Notes: a model not told the origin generated them from the sequence alone. Counted from the stretch's first letter, positions 40,893 to 51,125 are shown. The stretch is DNA of 64,000 nt from Rhodanobacter thiooxydans (GCF_030291135.1 NZ_CP127409.1:744001-808000); one strand, 5' to 3'. Made by a program: numbers and translations.

Positions 40893-41375
40893 ATGGTCGC
40901 GGTGATCAAGCCGGTGATCCAGGTGCGCGGCATGCGGGCCGAAGACCTGGATACGGTCAGCGCGCTGGAAAATGCCTCCTACGAATTCCCGTGGTCGGCG
41001 GGCATCTTCAGCGATTGCGTGAAGGCCGGGCACCCGTGCTGGGTGCTGTGCGTGGACGCGGTGGTCGCCGGCTACGGCATCCTGTCGACGGGGGCCGGCG
41101 AGGCGCACGTGCTGAATCTGTGCATCGGGCCGGACTGGCGCGGCCGCGGCCTGGGCCGCCACCTGCTGGGGCGCCTGCTGGACATCGCACGCTGGAACGG
41201 CGCCGAGCGGGTATTCCTCGAAGTGCGGCCGTCGAATCCGCTGGCGAAGGCGTTGTACGAGTCGGTGGGTTTTCGCGAGATCGGCCGCCGGCCGCGCTAT
41301 TACCCGGCGCGCCATGGTCGCGAGGACGCGATCGTCATGGTGCTTGATATCGCCGCAGGCGATATCAAGAAATAG
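40893..41375 (+). CDS. rimI: Ribosomal protein S18-alanine N-acetyltransferase
   Basis: A GNAT enzyme acetylating the N-terminal alanine of ribosomal protein S18. The product is 160 residues. The opening is VRGMRAEDLDTVSALENASYEFPWS, the substrate-binding stretch of RimI. The acetyl-CoA loop is IGPDWRGRGLGRHLLGRLLD, and the C-terminal block NPLAKALYESVGFREIGRRP with YYPARHGREDAIVMVLD is highly typical. It starts five bases after the HolD-like gene. The end converges on valS, with a hairpin between. Confidence 0.93.
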   Translation: MVAVIKPVIQVRGMRAEDLDTVSALENASYEFPWSAGIFSDCVKAGHPCWVLCVDAVVAGYGILSTGAGEAHVLNLCIGPDWRGRGLGRHLLGRLLDIARWNGAERVFLEVRPSNPLAKALYESVGFREIGRRPRYYPARHGREDAIVMVLDIAAGDIKK

Positions 41376-41425
41376 GCAAGAGCGTTCTTGCTTGATGTGT
41401 TGAGGGGCAAAAGCACTCCCCCTCA

Positions 41426-41453
41426 GCCCTTCTCCCGCTTCGCGGGAAGGGCG
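41426..41453. terminator. Hairpin between convergent rimI and valS (type-1-like remnant R8)
   Basis: GCCCTTCTCCCGC and GCGGGAAGGGC pair with one bulge around a TTC loop. The preceding GAGGGGCAAAAGCACTCCCC resembles the T-rich centre and flank of the type-1 repeats, so this may be a degraded copy acting as a two-way terminator. Confidence 0.5.
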
Positions 41454-41460
41454 AGAAAGA

Positions 41461-44292
41461 TCAGCCAGCCAGCTTCGCGGCCTGCTCGCGCAGCGCGCCC
41501 AGCGTGTTGTTCCAGTCGGCGATGCGCTGACGTTCCTGGGTGACCACTTCGGCCGGCGCGTTGGCAACGAAGCTGGCGTTGCCCAGCTTGCCTTCGCACT
41601 TTTTGATCTCGACTTCGATGCGGGCGATTTCCTTGGCCAGGCGCGTCTTTTCAGCACCGAGGTCGATCAGTCCGGCGAGGGGAATCAGCACGCGCAGCGT
41701 GCCGACCACGGCGGCCGCGGCGGCTGGTTCGTCGGCACCGGCTTCGATCCACTGCGGCGCTTCCGTGCGGGCGAGGAAGGCGATCTGCGTGGCGAACTTT
41801 GCTACCCGCGTACGGTCGCCGCTGTCACCGTCGGCGAGCAGCAGTGGGATCGTCTTGCCGGGTGAAATATTCATTTCCGAGCGAATCCGGCGGATGCCGG
41901 AGAGCACGTTCTTGAACCACTCGATTTCGGACATCGCTGCAATATCGGCAACGATTTCATCCGGGCGGGGCCACGGCCGCTGCATCAGACTGCTTTCGCT
42001 GAAGGCCAGCTTCGGTGCCACCGACTGCCAGATTTCTTCGGTGATGAACGGAATCACCGGGTGCAGTGCACGCAGCACGCTTTCCAGCACCACGAGCAGG
42101 GTATGGCGGGTCGATGCAGCGGCATTCGCGTCGTCGCCGCTCAAGGCCGGCTTGGCCAGCTCCAGGAACCAGTCGCAGTACTCGTTCCAGACGAACTCGT
42201 ACAGCGCTTGCGCGAGCTGGTCGAAGCGGTAACTGGTGAAGTGCTGATCGACATGTTCGAGAGTGTGCTTGAGGCGGGTGATGATCCAGCGCTCGGCCTC
42301 GGTCACCGGCGCGCCGACCGGTGCAGCAATCTCGCCTTCCGGCAGGTTCATCAGCACGAACCGCGCCGCGTTCCACAGCTTGTTGCAGAACGCCTTGTAG
42401 CCTTCGGCGCGCTTGATGTCGAAGTTGATGGTGCGGCTGTAGCTGGCCAGCGCGGCGAAGGTGAAGCGCAGCGCGTCGGTGCCGATCGCCGGAATGCCGT
42501 CGGGGTAGTCCTTGCGGATGCGTTTCTCGACCTTGGTGCGTACCTGCGGGATCAGCAGCGACCTGGTGGACTTTTCCACCAGCGGTTCCAGCGCGATGCC
42601 GTCGATCAGGTCCAGCGGGTCCAGCGTGTTGCCCTTGGACTTGGACATCTTCTGGCCTTCCGCATCGCGCACGATGGCGTTGATGTAGACCTCGCGGAAC
42701 GGGATCCGGCCGGTGAAGTATTTGGTCGCCATCACCATGCGGGCGACCCAGAAAAAGATGATGTCGAAGCCGGTGACCAGCACGGCGCTGGGCAGGAAGA
42801 TCTTGTCCTGCTCCCAGTTGGCGACCACGTCGCCGCGCTCGTTCTTCACCGGGCCATCGGCCGGCCAGCCCAGCGTGGAGAACGGCCACAGTGCCGAGGA
42901 GAACCAGGTGTCCAGCACGTCGTCGTCCTGGCGCAGCGCGCCGATCGGCGCGGTGGTGGCGCTGGCTCGCGCGTCGGCCTCGTCCTCGCCCACGAAGATG
43001 TTGCCGGCCTCGTCGTACCACGCCGGGATGCGGTGGCCCCACCACAGCTGGCGGCTGATGCACCAGTCCTGGATGTTGTCCAGCCATTGTGTATACGTCG
43101 TGCTCCAGTTCTCCGGCACGAACTTGATCTCACCCGAGCGTACGGCGTCCAGCGCCGGCTCGGTGATCGCCTTGCGGCCGCCCGGACGTCCATCTGTCTG
43201 GACATCCGAGGTGAGGTCGACGAACCACTGGTCGGTCAGCATCGGCTCGATCACCGCGTCCGAGCGCTGGCTTACCGGCACCTGCAACTTGTGCGGCTTC
43301 GTCTCGACCAGCAGGCCGGCGGCTTCGAGATCGGCCAGCATGGCCTTGCGCGCATCGTAGCGATCGAGTCCGCGATACTTCTCCGGCGCGTTGTCGTTGA
43401 CCTTGGCGTCCAGCGTGAAGATGGTGATCGGCGCCAACTTGTGCCGCTGGCCGATCGCGTAGTCGTTGAAATCGTGCGCGGGGGTGATCTTCACGCAGCC
43501 GGTGCCGAAATCCTTGTCCACATAGTCGTCGGCGATCACCGGAATCTCGCGATCGGTCAGCGGCAGCTTCAGCGTCCTGCCGACCAGGTGCGCGTAGCGC
43601 TCGTCCTCCGGATGCACGGCCACGGCCACGTCGCCGAGCATGGTTTCCGGTCGCGTGGTCGCAACGACCAGCGAAGCGGCGCCGTCGGTCGTCATGTAGC
43701 GGATAGACCACATGTGGCCGTCGCGCTCGACGTTGTTCACTTCCAGATCGGACACCGCGGTGCCCAGTACCGGGTCCCAGTTCACCAGCCGGTTGCCGCG
43801 ATAGATCAGGCCGGCGCGATACCAGTCGATGAACACCTTGCGCACCGCGGCAGACAAGCCTTCATCCATGGTGAAGCGCTCGCGCGACCAGTCCGCGGCG
43901 GCGCCGATGCGGCGCATCTGGTTGGTGATGGTGGAGCCGGATTCCTCCTTCCACTGCCACACCCGCTCGACGAAGGCATCGCGGCCCAGGTCGTGCCGGG
44001 TCTTCTCCTCGACCGCCAGCTGGTTCTCCACGATCTTCTGGGTGGCGATGCCGGCATGGTCGGTGCCGACCTGCCACAGCGTGTTGAAACCGCGCATGCG
44101 GTGGTAGCGCACCAGCATGTCCATCACCGTCTGCTGGAACGCATGGCCCATGTGCAGCGTGCCGGTGACGTTCGGCGGCGGCAGCAGGATGCAATACGGC
44201 TCGCCCTGGCCCGACGGCCTGAACGCACCGCTGGCTTCCCAGCGCGCGTACCACGTCGACTCGATCTGGGCGGGTTCGAAACTCTTGTCCAT
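41461..44292 (-). CDS. valS: Valyl-tRNA synthetase
   Basis: Charges tRNA-Val and edits threonyl errors. The product is 943 residues, normal for bacteria. Class I signatures are HMGH in [16 protein letters not shown] near residue 47 and KMSKSKGN in [17 protein letters not shown]. The tRNA-zipped C-terminal coiled coil ([20 protein letters not shown]) is complete. The start at 44292 gives [21 protein letters not shown] good vegetative promoter lies 58 bases upstream. Unlike in E. coli, no holC adjoins it. Confidence 0.97.
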   Translation of the reverse strand: MDKSFEPAQIESTWYARWEASGAFRPSGQGEPYCILLPPPNVTGTLHMGHAFQQTVMDMLVRYHRMRGFNTLWQVGTDHAGIATQKIVENQLAVEEKTRHDLGRDAFVERVWQWKEESGSTITNQMRRIGAAADWSRERFTMDEGLSAAVRKVFIDWYRAGLIYRGNRLVNWDPVLGTAVSDLEVNNVERDGHMWSIRYMTTDGAASLVVATTRPETMLGDVAVAVHPEDERYAHLVGRTLKLPLTDREIPVIADDYVDKDFGTGCVKITPAHDFNDYAIGQRHKLAPITIFTLDAKVNDNAPEKYRGLDRYDARKAMLADLEAAGLLVETKPHKLQVPVSQRSDAVIEPMLTDQWFVDLTSDVQTDGRPGGRKAITEPALDAVRSGEIKFVPENWSTTYTQWLDNIQDWCISRQLWWGHRIPAWYDEAGNIFVGEDEADARASATTAPIGALRQDDDVLDTWFSSALWPFSTLGWPADGPVKNERGDVVANWEQDKIFLPSAVLVTGFDIIFFWVARMVMATKYFTGRIPFREVYINAIVRDAEGQKMSKSKGNTLDPLDLIDGIALEPLVEKSTRSLLIPQVRTKVEKRIRKDYPDGIPAIGTDALRFTFAALASYSRTINFDIKRAEGYKAFCNKLWNAARFVLMNLPEGEIAAPVGAPVTEAERWIITRLKHTLEHVDQHFTSYRFDQLAQALYEFVWNEYCDWFLELAKPALSGDDANAAASTRHTLLVVLESVLRALHPVIPFITEEIWQSVAPKLAFSESSLMQRPWPRPDEIVADIAAMSEIEWFKNVLSGIRRIRSEMNISPGKTIPLLLADGDSGDRTRVAKFATQIAFLARTEAPQWIEAGADEPAAAAAVVGTLRVLIPLAGLIDLGAEKTRLAKEIARIEVEIKKCEGKLGNASFVANAPAEVVTQERQRIADWNNTLGALREQAAKLAG

Positions 44293-44350
44293 CAGGGGAC
44301 TCGCAATGGCGCGCCGTGGCCGGCGCGTGGGGGTAGAAGCAAAGAAAGCA

Positions 44351-44379
44351 ATTGTACGGGGCGGGCGGCTGGCTGCCAA
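44351..44379 (-). promoter_or_regulatory. Sigma-70-type promoter of valS
   Basis: On the minus strand TTGGCA (44379-44374) and TACAAT (44356-44351) are separated by exactly 17 bases. They are 58 bases upstream of the valS ATG, implying a leader of about 50 bases. Confidence 0.65.
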
Positions 44380-44392
44380 AAGCCCAGTTCGC

Positions 44393-44746
44393 TCAGGGCA
44401 GCAACTCGATGCCGAAGCGGCGCACCAGCAGGGCGAAGAGGCCGAAGCAGATCACGGTGATCAGCACGCAGACGAGCAGGGTGGGCCAGAAGCCGAGACG
44501 CGGCAGCAGTGCCGGGAAGGCCAGGAACATCGGCAGCGTGGGCACCACGTACCAGAACGTGTACCAGGCGTGGTTGGCGATCTTCGCCGGCGACTGGTGC
44601 TCGAGCTGCAGCCAGATCAGGGCCAGCACGGTGACCAGCGGCAACGCGGCGATCAGGCCGCCGAGGCGGTCGCTGCGCTTGGCCACCTCCGAGACGATCA
44701 CCACCACGGCGGCGGTGATCAGGTACTTGCTGACGAGCCAGGCCAT
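44393..44746 (-). CDS. DUF3147 family membrane protein
   Basis: A small inner-membrane protein of unknown function, 117 residues with four hydrophobic helices (about 7-20, 31-47, 63-82 and 88-109). The opening [20 protein letters not shown] and the loop [20 protein letters not shown] are characteristic of the DUF3147 family. No catalytic or ligand residues are apparent. It lies between valS and hemE on the same strand, 16 bases after the hemE stop codon, so it probably shares the hemE transcript. Confidence 0.8.
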   Translation of the reverse strand: MAWLVSKYLITAAVVVIVSEVAKRSDRLGGLIAALPLVTVLALIWLQLEHQSPAKIANHAWYTFWYVVPTLPMFLAFPALLPRLGFWPTLLVCVLITVICFGLFALLVRRFGIELLP

Positions 44747-44762
44747 GCCGCCGCTCCTCCGC

Positions 44763-45833
44763 TCAGCCGCCGCGCAACGCGCGGCCGTAAGCGTGCACCT
44801 CGTCGACCAGCACCTTCACATGTTCCGGATCGACTTCCGGCGTGATGCCGTGGCCGAGGTTGAACACGTGGCCGGGGTGGTTGCCGTAGCTGTCCAGCAC
44901 GGTACGAGCCTCGCGGCGGATCACTTCCGGGCTGGCGCGCATCACGGCGGGGTCGAGGTTGCCCTGCAGGGCAACCTTGCCGGCGACGGCGCGGCGGGCG
45001 TCGGCTAGGTCCATCGTCCAGTCGACGCCGAGCGCGGCGCAGCCGCTGTCGGCCATCTCGGCCAGGTGCATGCCGGCGCCCTTGGAGAACAGGATCACCG
45101 GCAATTCGCGCGCATGGGCATCGGCCTTCAGCGCGGCCACGATTTGCGTCATGTAGCGCAGCGAGAACTCGCGGAACGGCGCCGGGCCGAGCAGGCCACC
45201 CCAGGTGTCGAAGATCATCAGCGCCTGCGCGCCGGCAGCAGCCTGGGCGACCAGGTAGGCGGCGACGGCGCGGGCCAGCGTGTCGAGCAGCTGGTGGGCG
45301 AGTTTCGGTTCGTTCCAGCACATCGCCTTCAGCGTGGCGAAGTCGCGCGAGCCGTGGCCTTCGACCATGTAGCAGGCCAGCGTCCACGGGCTGCCGGAAA
45401 AGCCGATCAACGGCACGCGGCCATGCAGTTCCTGGCGAATCAGGCGCACCGCGTCCATCACGTAGCGCAGCTCGCCGTCCATGTCGGGCACGGCAAGTTG
45501 CGCGATGTCGGCGGCGTTGCGCACGGGACGCGCGAACTGCGGGCCTTCGCCGTGGGCAAACGACAGGCCCAGGCCCATCGCGTCGGGAATGGTGAGGATG
45601 TCGGAGAACAGGATCGCGGCATCCAGCTCGAAGCGTTCCAGCGGCTGCAGGGTCACTTCGCAGGCGTATTCGGGATGCTGCGCCAGGGCCATGAAGCTGC
45701 CGGCACGCTCGCGGGTGGCGCGGTATTCGGGCAGGTAGCGGCCGGCCTGGCGCATCACCCAGATCGGCGTGGTGTCGGTGGGTTCGCGGCGCAGTGCGCG
45801 CAGGAAGCGGTCGTTCTTCAACACGTCAGTCAT
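44763..45833 (-). CDS. hemE: Uroporphyrinogen decarboxylase
   Basis: Removes four acetate carboxyls to make coproporphyrinogen III in haem synthesis. The product is 356 residues, the standard length. The N-terminal active-site signature [16 protein letters not shown], the [16 protein letters not shown] block with the catalytic aspartate, and [16 protein letters not shown] and [20 protein letters not shown] near the end are all present. The start at 45833 is placed by the [14 protein letters not shown] homology. The WGR-domain gene ends five bases upstream. Confidence 0.96.
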   Translation of the reverse strand: MTDVLKNDRFLRALRREPTDTTPIWVMRQAGRYLPEYRATRERAGSFMALAQHPEYACEVTLQPLERFELDAAILFSDILTIPDAMGLGLSFAHGEGPQFARPVRNAADIAQLAVPDMDGELRYVMDAVRLIRQELHGRVPLIGFSGSPWTLACYMVEGHGSRDFATLKAMCWNEPKLAHQLLDTLARAVAAYLVAQAAAGAQALMIFDTWGGLLGPAPFREFSLRYMTQIVAALKADAHARELPVILFSKGAGMHLAEMADSGCAALGVDWTMDLADARRAVAGKVALQGNLDPAVMRASPEVIRREARTVLDSYGNHPGHVFNLGHGITPEVDPEHVKVLVDEVHAYGRALRGG

Positions 45834-45838
45834 TTCAA

Positions 45839-46099
45839 TCAGCGTCCGTACGGGCCTTCCAGCCCCTGGGCAAACATCAGGCGAAAGCCGCGCTTGAGCT
45901 GGGCGTCGCGGGCCTTCTCGAAGGCGGTGACCGCCTCGTCGCGCTCCAGGAACTGCTCGCGCTTCATGGTGGCGCGGCCGCCCTGGATGCCGGATTCGCG
46001 GTACAGCGTCCAGCCGCCGAGCAGGTCCTGCTCCAGCGTGATCTGGACGTAGCGGGGTGCGTCGGTACTGCCGGGCACGGTTTGCAGATAGAGGCGCAT
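45839..46099 (-). CDS. Stand-alone WGR-domain protein
   Basis: The product is 86 residues, made up almost entirely of one WGR domain ([20 protein letters not shown] then [15 protein letters not shown]). This nucleic-acid-associated module is otherwise found in PARPs and in MolR-type proteins. The motif here is GGR rather than the classical WGR. The start at 46099 gives [10 protein letters not shown]; an open frame continues 45 bases upstream. It is five bases ahead of hemE and convergent with nothing. The role is unknown, and its tight linkage to a haem gene may be just operon packing. Confidence 0.75.
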   Translation of the reverse strand: MRLYLQTVPGSTDAPRYVQITLEQDLLGGWTLYRESGIQGGRATMKREQFLERDEAVTAFEKARDAQLKRGFRLMFAQGLEGPYGR

Positions 46100-46208
46100 G
46101 GGTTCCAGGGATGCCGCACGAACAGGCGCGTAGCCGGACGGCACAGTTTATAGGATTTGCGCGGGCAGACTCGTGGCCGGGTCGGGCCATGTCGTCACAC
46201 CCGGCGGT

Positions 46209-47300
46209 TCATCCCGCGGCTTGCAGCACGGCCAGCACGTCGGCCTCGTTCACGCCGCCGACGATCTCGGCCCGGCCGATGCCGCGCCACAGGATCAGCC
46301 GCAGCGTGCCGGCGGTGTTCTTCTTGTCCAGCCGCATCAGCGCCAGCAGTTGCTGCGCGTCCATCCCGGGCGGGATCGCCACCGGCAGGCCGAGGGTTTC
46401 CAGCAGGCGCTGCAGGCGGGCGGTGGCGGCCGGTTCGCTCATGCCCAGCTGCTCGGACAGCCGGGCGGCCAGCAGCATGCCCACCGCCACGCCCTCGCCG
46501 TGCAGCAGGGTGGTGTAGCGGCCGGCAGTTTCCAGCGCATGGCCGAAAGTGTGGCCGAAGTTGAGCAGGGCGCGTTCGCCCTGCTCGGTCTCGTCGCGGG
46601 CGACCACGCCGGCCTTGTACCGAACCTTCCGCGCGATCGCTTCCATCACGATGGCGGGATCGCGCGCGGCGAGCGCGGCGGCATGCTGTTCCAGCCAGGC
46701 GAAGAACGGCTCGTCGCCGATCGCCGCACCCTTGATCACCTCGGCCAGGCCGGCGCGGTATTCGCGATCGGGCAGTGTCGCCAGGGTGTCGATGTCGGCG
46801 ATCACGGCGCGCGGCTGGTGGAACGCGCCGGCGAGGTTTTTGCCGACCGGCAGGTTGACGCCGGTCTTGCCGCCGACCGAGGAATCGACCATCGCCAGCA
46901 GGGTGGTCGGCATCTGGATGAAGTCGATGCCGCGCATCCAGCACGCCGCGCTGAAGCCGGCCAGGTCGCCGACCACGCCGCCGCCCAGCGCGATCACGCA
47001 GGCGTCGCGGGTGGCGCCGAGTTCGCCCAGCGCCTCCAGCGCGCGGCCGACGTTGGCGAAGCTCTTGTGCATCTCGCCGTCGTCGAGCAGGAACGTCGAC
47101 CGGTGCAACCCGTCCAGTCCCGCTTCGATGCGCGGCAGGTACAGCGGCGCCACCGTGGTGTTGCTGACCACCAGCGCATGCCGGCCGCGCAGCACGGCGC
47201 GCCAGCGCGCGTGATCGGCGAGCAGGCCGGCGCCGATCCACACCGGATAGCTGCGCTGGCCGAGGGCGACGGTGATGGTGTGGAATGCGTGGTCGTTCAT
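46209..47300 (-). CDS. aroB: 3-dehydroquinate synthase
   Basis: The second step of the shikimate pathway, an NAD- and zinc-dependent cyclisation. The product is 363 residues. The NAD-binding block is [18 protein letters not shown]. Also seen are the [20 protein letters not shown] motif and zinc ligands in [27 protein letters not shown] and the histidine of [13 protein letters not shown]. The ATG overlaps the aroK stop codon, the usual aroKB arrangement. The next 108 bases downstream contain no gene. Confidence 0.97.
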   Translation of the reverse strand: MNDHAFHTITVALGQRSYPVWIGAGLLADHARWRAVLRGRHALVVSNTTVAPLYLPRIEAGLDGLHRSTFLLDDGEMHKSFANVGRALEALGELGATRDACVIALGGGVVGDLAGFSAACWMRGIDFIQMPTTLLAMVDSSVGGKTGVNLPVGKNLAGAFHQPRAVIADIDTLATLPDREYRAGLAEVIKGAAIGDEPFFAWLEQHAAALAARDPAIVMEAIARKVRYKAGVVARDETEQGERALLNFGHTFGHALETAGRYTTLLHGEGVAVGMLLAARLSEQLGMSEPAATARLQRLLETLGLPVAIPPGMDAQQLLALMRLDKKNTAGTLRLILWRGIGRAEIVGGVNEADVLAVLQAAG

Positions 47301-47851
47301 GCCGTCTGCCTGGGTGCTGCGCCGGGGCGCTGCCAATGGTGGTCGATCAGCGCGATGCAGCGCTCGCTGGCGGCGGCAACGCTGCCGTGTTCGCCGGGCA
47401 CCGCGAGGTCGGCCAGTTCGCGGTAGAGCGGCTCGCGCTCCTGCGCCATCGCCTGCAGCCGTGCGTGGCGGTCGGGCACCGCCAGCAGCGGGCGGCGGTG
47501 GTCGCGCTCCAGCCGTTCCAGTTGCTGTTCGATCGTGGTCTGCAGCCACACCACGTAGCCGCGCTCGCGCAGATGCCGGCGGTTGTGTGGCGCGAGCACC
47601 ACGCCGGCACCGGTGGCCAGCAGCACGCCGGGACGGCGGCTGCACTCGTCCAGCAGCGTGCTTTCGCGCTGGCGGAAACCAGCCTCGCCCTCGATCGCGA
47701 ACACCGTGTTCACGTCCACCCCGCAATGATGTTCGATCTCCTGGTCGAGATCGACGAAGCTCAGGCCATAATGCGCGGCAAGTCGTCGCCCGATCGAGGT
47801 CTTGCCGGCGCCGGTCGGGCCGATGATGAAAAGGTTGGGCGACGGATTCAT
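47297..47851 (-). CDS. aroK: Shikimate kinase
   Basis: Phosphorylates shikimate with ATP. The product is 184 residues, cytosolic. Walker A is [16 protein letters not shown], the shikimate-binding aspartate is in [13 protein letters not shown], the conserved arginine is in [11 protein letters not shown], and the glycine-rich strand is [11 protein letters not shown]. The lid lies around [15 protein letters not shown]. The start [11 protein letters not shown] is preferred over a TTG six bases upstream. It overlaps aroB by four bases. Confidence 0.96.
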   Translation of the reverse strand: MNPSPNLFIIGPTGAGKTSIGRRLAAHYGLSFVDLDQEIEHHCGVDVNTVFAIEGEAGFRQRESTLLDECSRRPGVLLATGAGVVLAPHNRRHLRERGYVVWLQTTIEQQLERLERDHRRPLLAVPDRHARLQAMAQEREPLYRELADLAVPGEHGSVAAASERCIALIDHHWQRPGAAPRQTA

Positions 47852-47901
47852 GGGCAAATGCTAACAGGGCGGATCGGCCCGGATGGCGTGACGGGAGGTT
47901 G

Positions 47902-48738
47902 ATGGTGAGTGAACGTATCCTGCTGGCCGGATGCGGCGACCTGGGCGAACGCGTGGCGCAGCGCCTGCGCGCGCGCGGCGACGAGGTCTGGGCGCTACGG
48001 CGCCAGCCGCCGGCGCGCGGCGGGCACGGCATCCACTGGCTGCGCGGCGACCTGACCGATCCGGCCAGCCTGCGCGAACTGCCGGCCGGGATCACCCGGC
48101 TGGCCTACCTGCCGGCGCCGGCGACGCGCGACAAGGCGGCGTACCGCGCGATCTTCGTGGACGGCCTGCGCCACCTGCTGGACGCACTCGATCGCCGCAA
48201 GCTGGCACGCGTGCTGTTCGTCTCGTCCAGCGCCGTCTACGGCGAACACGACGGCGACTGGGTCGACGAGGCCACCCCGACCGACCCACCCGGGTTCAAC
48301 GGTGCAGTGCTGCTGGAGGCCGAGCAATGGCTGGCGGAGCAATCGCTGCCGTCGACCGTGCTGCGGCTGGCCGGGCTATACGGGCCGGGACGGCTGCAGC
48401 TGATTGAGCGCCTGCGCGCGGGGCAGCTGCGGGTGCCGCGCGAGGCGCCGCACTGGGCCAACCGGATCCATGTCGACGATGCCGCTGCCGCGATCGTGCA
48501 CTTGCTGGGATTGAAATCGCCGCAGCCGCTGTATCTCGGCGTGGACGACACGCCGATGCCGCTCGACGAGCTGTACGACTTCCTCGCGGCCCTGATCGAT
48601 GCACCGTTGCCCGCCGAGGGTGCGGCGCCGGCCGGCGTGGGCAGCAAGCGGCTGCGCAATGCGCGGCTGCGCGCCAGCGGCTGGGCGCCGCAATGGCCGG
48701 ACGCGCGCGAAGGCTATGCCGCGCTGCTCGACGGCTGA
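47902..48738 (+). CDS. NAD(P)-dependent epimerase/SDR protein, YeeZ-like
   Basis: The product is 278 residues of an extended short-chain dehydrogenase fold. The nucleotide loop is [13 protein letters not shown] near residue 10, a variant of the GxxGxxG motif as in YeeZ proteins. The [19 protein letters not shown] segment carries the serine and the YxxxE remnant, in which the catalytic lysine of YxxxK is absent. [10 protein letters not shown] and [12 protein letters not shown] are also family-like. The loss of the YxxxK pair suggests it may not be a classical oxidoreductase. The start ATG at 47902 follows GGGAGG closely; the GTG at 47905 has better spacing. Confidence 0.82.
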   Translation: MVSERILLAGCGDLGERVAQRLRARGDEVWALRRQPPARGGHGIHWLRGDLTDPASLRELPAGITRLAYLPAPATRDKAAYRAIFVDGLRHLLDALDRRKLARVLFVSSSAVYGEHDGDWVDEATPTDPPGFNGAVLLEAEQWLAEQSLPSTVLRLAGLYGPGRLQLIERLRAGQLRVPREAPHWANRIHVDDAAAAIVHLLGLKSPQPLYLGVDDTPMPLDELYDFLAALIDAPLPAEGAAPAGVGSKRLRNARLRASGWAPQWPDAREGYAALLDG

Positions 48739-48762
48739 ACCATCCACCACAGGAGAACTGCC

Positions 48763-49107
48763 ATGGCCAACGCGGTCCCGCATCACCAGGTCAGCACCGC
48801 CAACGACATTCCCGGCTGCCGCATCGTGCGTTCGCTGGGCATCGTGCGCGGCATCACCGTGCGTTCGCGCAGCGTGGTCGGCAATCTCGGCGCGGCGCTG
48901 CAGACCATCGTCGGCGGCAACATCTCGATCTACACCGAACTGTGCGAGAAGGCGCGCGAGGAAGCGTACGAGCTGATGCTGCAGCACGCCGCCGCGATGG
49001 GCGCGAATGGCGTGGTGGCAATGCGCTACGACGCGAACGAGGTAGCGCAGGGTGTCACCGAGGTGCTGGCCTACGGCACCGCGGTGCAGGTCGAGGCGTC
49101 AACGTGA
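48763..49107 (+). CDS. YbjQ/UPF0145 family protein
   Basis: The product is 114 residues, a small soluble protein forming pentamers in solved family members. No enzyme activity is established. The block [20 protein letters not shown] followed by [20 protein letters not shown] and [14 protein letters not shown] is diagnostic. The start follows CAGGAGAACTGCC. It is the second gene of a short plus-strand cluster with the YeeZ-like gene and dodecin. Confidence 0.9.
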   Translation: MANAVPHHQVSTANDIPGCRIVRSLGIVRGITVRSRSVVGNLGAALQTIVGGNISIYTELCEKAREEAYELMLQHAAAMGANGVVAMRYDANEVAQGVTEVLAYGTAVQVEAST

Positions 49108-49217
49108 GGTGATTTTGCAGTGCGGCTTGCCCCCGCCGATGGCGGCGGCACAGACTCGGACTTCGGGCGGGGGGAGCGCTGCGTGCCGCTTGCACGATTC
49201 CACGGGAGATTGACGCC

Positions 49218-49421
49218 ATGTCGGTAGCCAAGGTCATCGAAATCAACGCTTCGTCCAGCAAGGGCTTCGAGCACGCCGTGCAGCATGGCCTGAGCAAGGC
49301 CGCCGAGTCGGTGAAGAACATCAAGGGCGCATGGGTCAACGAGATCAAGGTGGTGACCAAGGACGACGGCACGGTGACCGAGTGGCGCGTCAACATGAAG
49401 GTGAACTTCGTGGTCGATTGA
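49218..49421 (+). CDS. Dodecin
   Basis: A flavin-storing dodecamer of 67 residues, one of the smallest flavoprotein families. The N-terminal VAKVIEINASSSKGFEHAVQ, the flavin-stacking tryptophan in NIKGAWVNEIKV, and the C-terminal EWRVNMKVNFVVD fit the family. Bacterial dodecins bind FMN or riboflavin and buffer free flavin. The start follows GGGAGATTGACGCC. A hairpin follows the stop. Confidence 0.92.
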   Translation: MSVAKVIEINASSSKGFEHAVQHGLSKAAESVKNIKGAWVNEIKVVTKDDGTVTEWRVNMKVNFVVD

Positions 49422-49428
49422 TCGCCGC

Positions 49429-49469
49429 GGGAATCGGGATTGGCGCCGTGCGATGCTTTCCCGATTCCC
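49429..49469. terminator. Two-way hairpin between dodecin and the convergent kinase gene (type-3 repeat arms)
   Basis: GGGAATCGGGA (49429-49439) and TCCCGATTCCC (49459-49469) are perfect complements, separated by 19 bases. They fill the gap between two convergent genes. The arms are the same kind as in the type-3 repeats after glyA and before the first permease. Confidence 0.6.
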
Positions 49470-49473
49470 GGCT

Positions 49474-50304
49474 TCAGCCGTGGCTGAGCCCGGTCACGTG
49501 GCGGTCGTCGTCGTATTCCACGCAGGTATCGGCCAGTGCCGGCAGGGTGGCCAGCGCGTGCCGGCTGAGCCGCTCGAAGTGCGCCAGGAACCGTTCCATC
49601 GCGGCGGCGTCCATCGCCAGCGGTGCGTGCCGGGCCAGCAGCTCCTGTTCCTGCTCGCCGCGCCAGCGGCGCACGATCTCCCAGCTTGGCGCCTGCAGCA
49701 CGATCAGCGCGTCGAACTTGCGCCACAGCGGCTGGTAGCCGCGCAGCTGCTTGTTGACCCAGTGCCGCCAGCTGCCGTCGGGGTCCTCGGTACGCTCCAG
49801 TTCGTTGACCGGCCTGGCCAGCGCGGCTTGCAGCTGCGGGCGGATGCCCAGCGCCCAGCCTTCCACGATCACCAGCCGCGGCGGCCGCGTGGTGCGCGGC
49901 CAGCGCGACGGCGGGAAGCGGGTGTCGCGGCCCTTGTCGAAGCGCGGGTGCGACACCGGCAGCTTGTCCGAGGCATGCGGCAGGGCAGCCAGCACCGACA
50001 TCAGCAGCTCGATCTCGTGCGTGCCCGGCACGCCGCGGCTGCGCAGCAGCGGGTGCACGTCGCGCGCCAGCCCCTCGCGGTCACTGCGGGCGTAATAGAA
50101 GTCGTCCAGCGCGAGCACCTCGGTGGCCCAGCCGCGGGCTTCGGCCTGGGCCTTCATCACCCGCGCCAGGGTGCTCTTGCCGCTGCCCTGCAGGCCGGAC
50201 AGGCCGAGGATGTACGGGCGGCGCGAACGGGCGATGCGCCCGGCGTACTGGTCGAGCAGGTGGCCGGCGAGGGCCTCGTTCTGCATGTCGGCGTGGGACG
50301 TCAT
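49474..50304 (-). CDS. P-loop kinase of the glycerate 3-kinase/YGR205W type
   Basis: Family members in plants (GLYK) phosphorylate D-glycerate. The yeast and many bacterial relatives have no proven substrate. The product is 276 residues, cytosolic. Walker A GLSGLQGSGKST is at about 33-44. The segment VLALDDFYYARSDREGLARD carries the Walker-B-like aspartates, and LVIVEGWALGIRP follows in the centre. It resembles uridine kinase and pantothenate kinase in layout. It is encoded convergently to dodecin and divergently from pdxH with about 230 bases between starts. Confidence 0.8.
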   Translation of the reverse strand: MTSHADMQNEALAGHLLDQYAGRIARSRRPYILGLSGLQGSGKSTLARVMKAQAEARGWATEVLALDDFYYARSDREGLARDVHPLLRSRGVPGTHEIELLMSVLAALPHASDKLPVSHPRFDKGRDTRFPPSRWPRTTRPPRLVIVEGWALGIRPQLQAALARPVNELERTEDPDGSWRHWVNKQLRGYQPLWRKFDALIVLQAPSWEIVRRWRGEQEQELLARHAPLAMDAAAMERFLAHFERLSRHALATLPALADTCVEYDDDRHVTGLSHG

Positions 50305-50537
50305 CCGCGAGGTACCGTGGTTCCGGGGGGAATTTCCGCCACCGGCAGGCCGCGGCGGCGAAGCATCGCGCCAGCGGGCATATCGCTGCCGCCTTCACAT
50401 GTCGTGGCGGAAGATGGCGCCGTCATCCGGGCCAGGCTGGTACGGGATGGATGGGGCATTGCACTATTATCAGTCGGATTCATCCGCACCATGATGGCGC
50501 GTGTCGGCCACGATGCAAAAGGAAAGTTTCAGACACC

Positions 50538-51125
50538 ATGCTCAAATCCGAGATTCTAGACACCTTCCAGCACCTGCTGGACGAAGCCAAGGCCAGTGGC
50601 GACCGCGAGCCGACGGCGATGAACCTGGCCACCGTGGACGGTTCCGGCCGGGTCGCCTCGCGCATCGTGCTGCTCAAGGGAGTCGACGAGCGCGGCTTCC
50701 GCTTCTACACCAACTACGACAGCGACAAGGGCAGCCAGCTCGAGGCGCATCCGCAGGTGGCGTTGTGCTTCCACTGGAAGCAGCTGCGCGAAGGCGTGCA
50801 GGTGCGTGTGGAAGGCGTGGTACGCAAGCTGCAGGCGGAAGAGTCGGACGCCTACTTCGCCAGCCGGCCGCGCGGCAGCCAGATCGGCGCATGGGCCTCG
50901 CTGCAATCGCAGACGCTGCCTGATCGCGACAGCTTCGAGCAGCGGGTGGCGCGCTACGAACAGCAGTTCGAGGGCCATGAGGTGACCCGCCCGCCGCACT
51001 GGGGCGGCTTCGTGGTGGAGCCGGACATGCTGGAATTCTGGTACGGCGCCGAGTTCCGCCTGCACGAGCGGGTGCGCTGGGATCGCCACGGCCAGACCTG
51101 GACCAGCCGGATGCTGTACCCGTGA
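50538..51125 (+). CDS. pdxH: Pyridoxine/pyridoxamine 5'-phosphate oxidase
   Basis: An FMN-dependent oxidase producing pyridoxal phosphate. The product is 195 residues, shorter than the E. coli enzyme (218) by the disordered N-terminus. The FMN-binding stretch SRIVLLKGVDERGFRFYTNY, the substrate motif ASRPRGSQIGAWASLQSQ and the C-terminal signature FWYGAEFRLHERVRWDR to RMLYP are seen. The start at 50538 (MLKSEILDTFQHLLDEA) is based on family alignment. The TGA overlaps the next GTG. Confidence 0.95.
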   Translation: MLKSEILDTFQHLLDEAKASGDREPTAMNLATVDGSGRVASRIVLLKGVDERGFRFYTNYDSDKGSQLEAHPQVALCFHWKQLREGVQVRVEGVVRKLQAEESDAYFASRPRGSQIGAWASLQSQTLPDRDSFEQRVARYEQQFEGHEVTRPPHWGGFVVEPDMLEFWYGAEFRLHERVRWDRHGQTWTSRMLYP

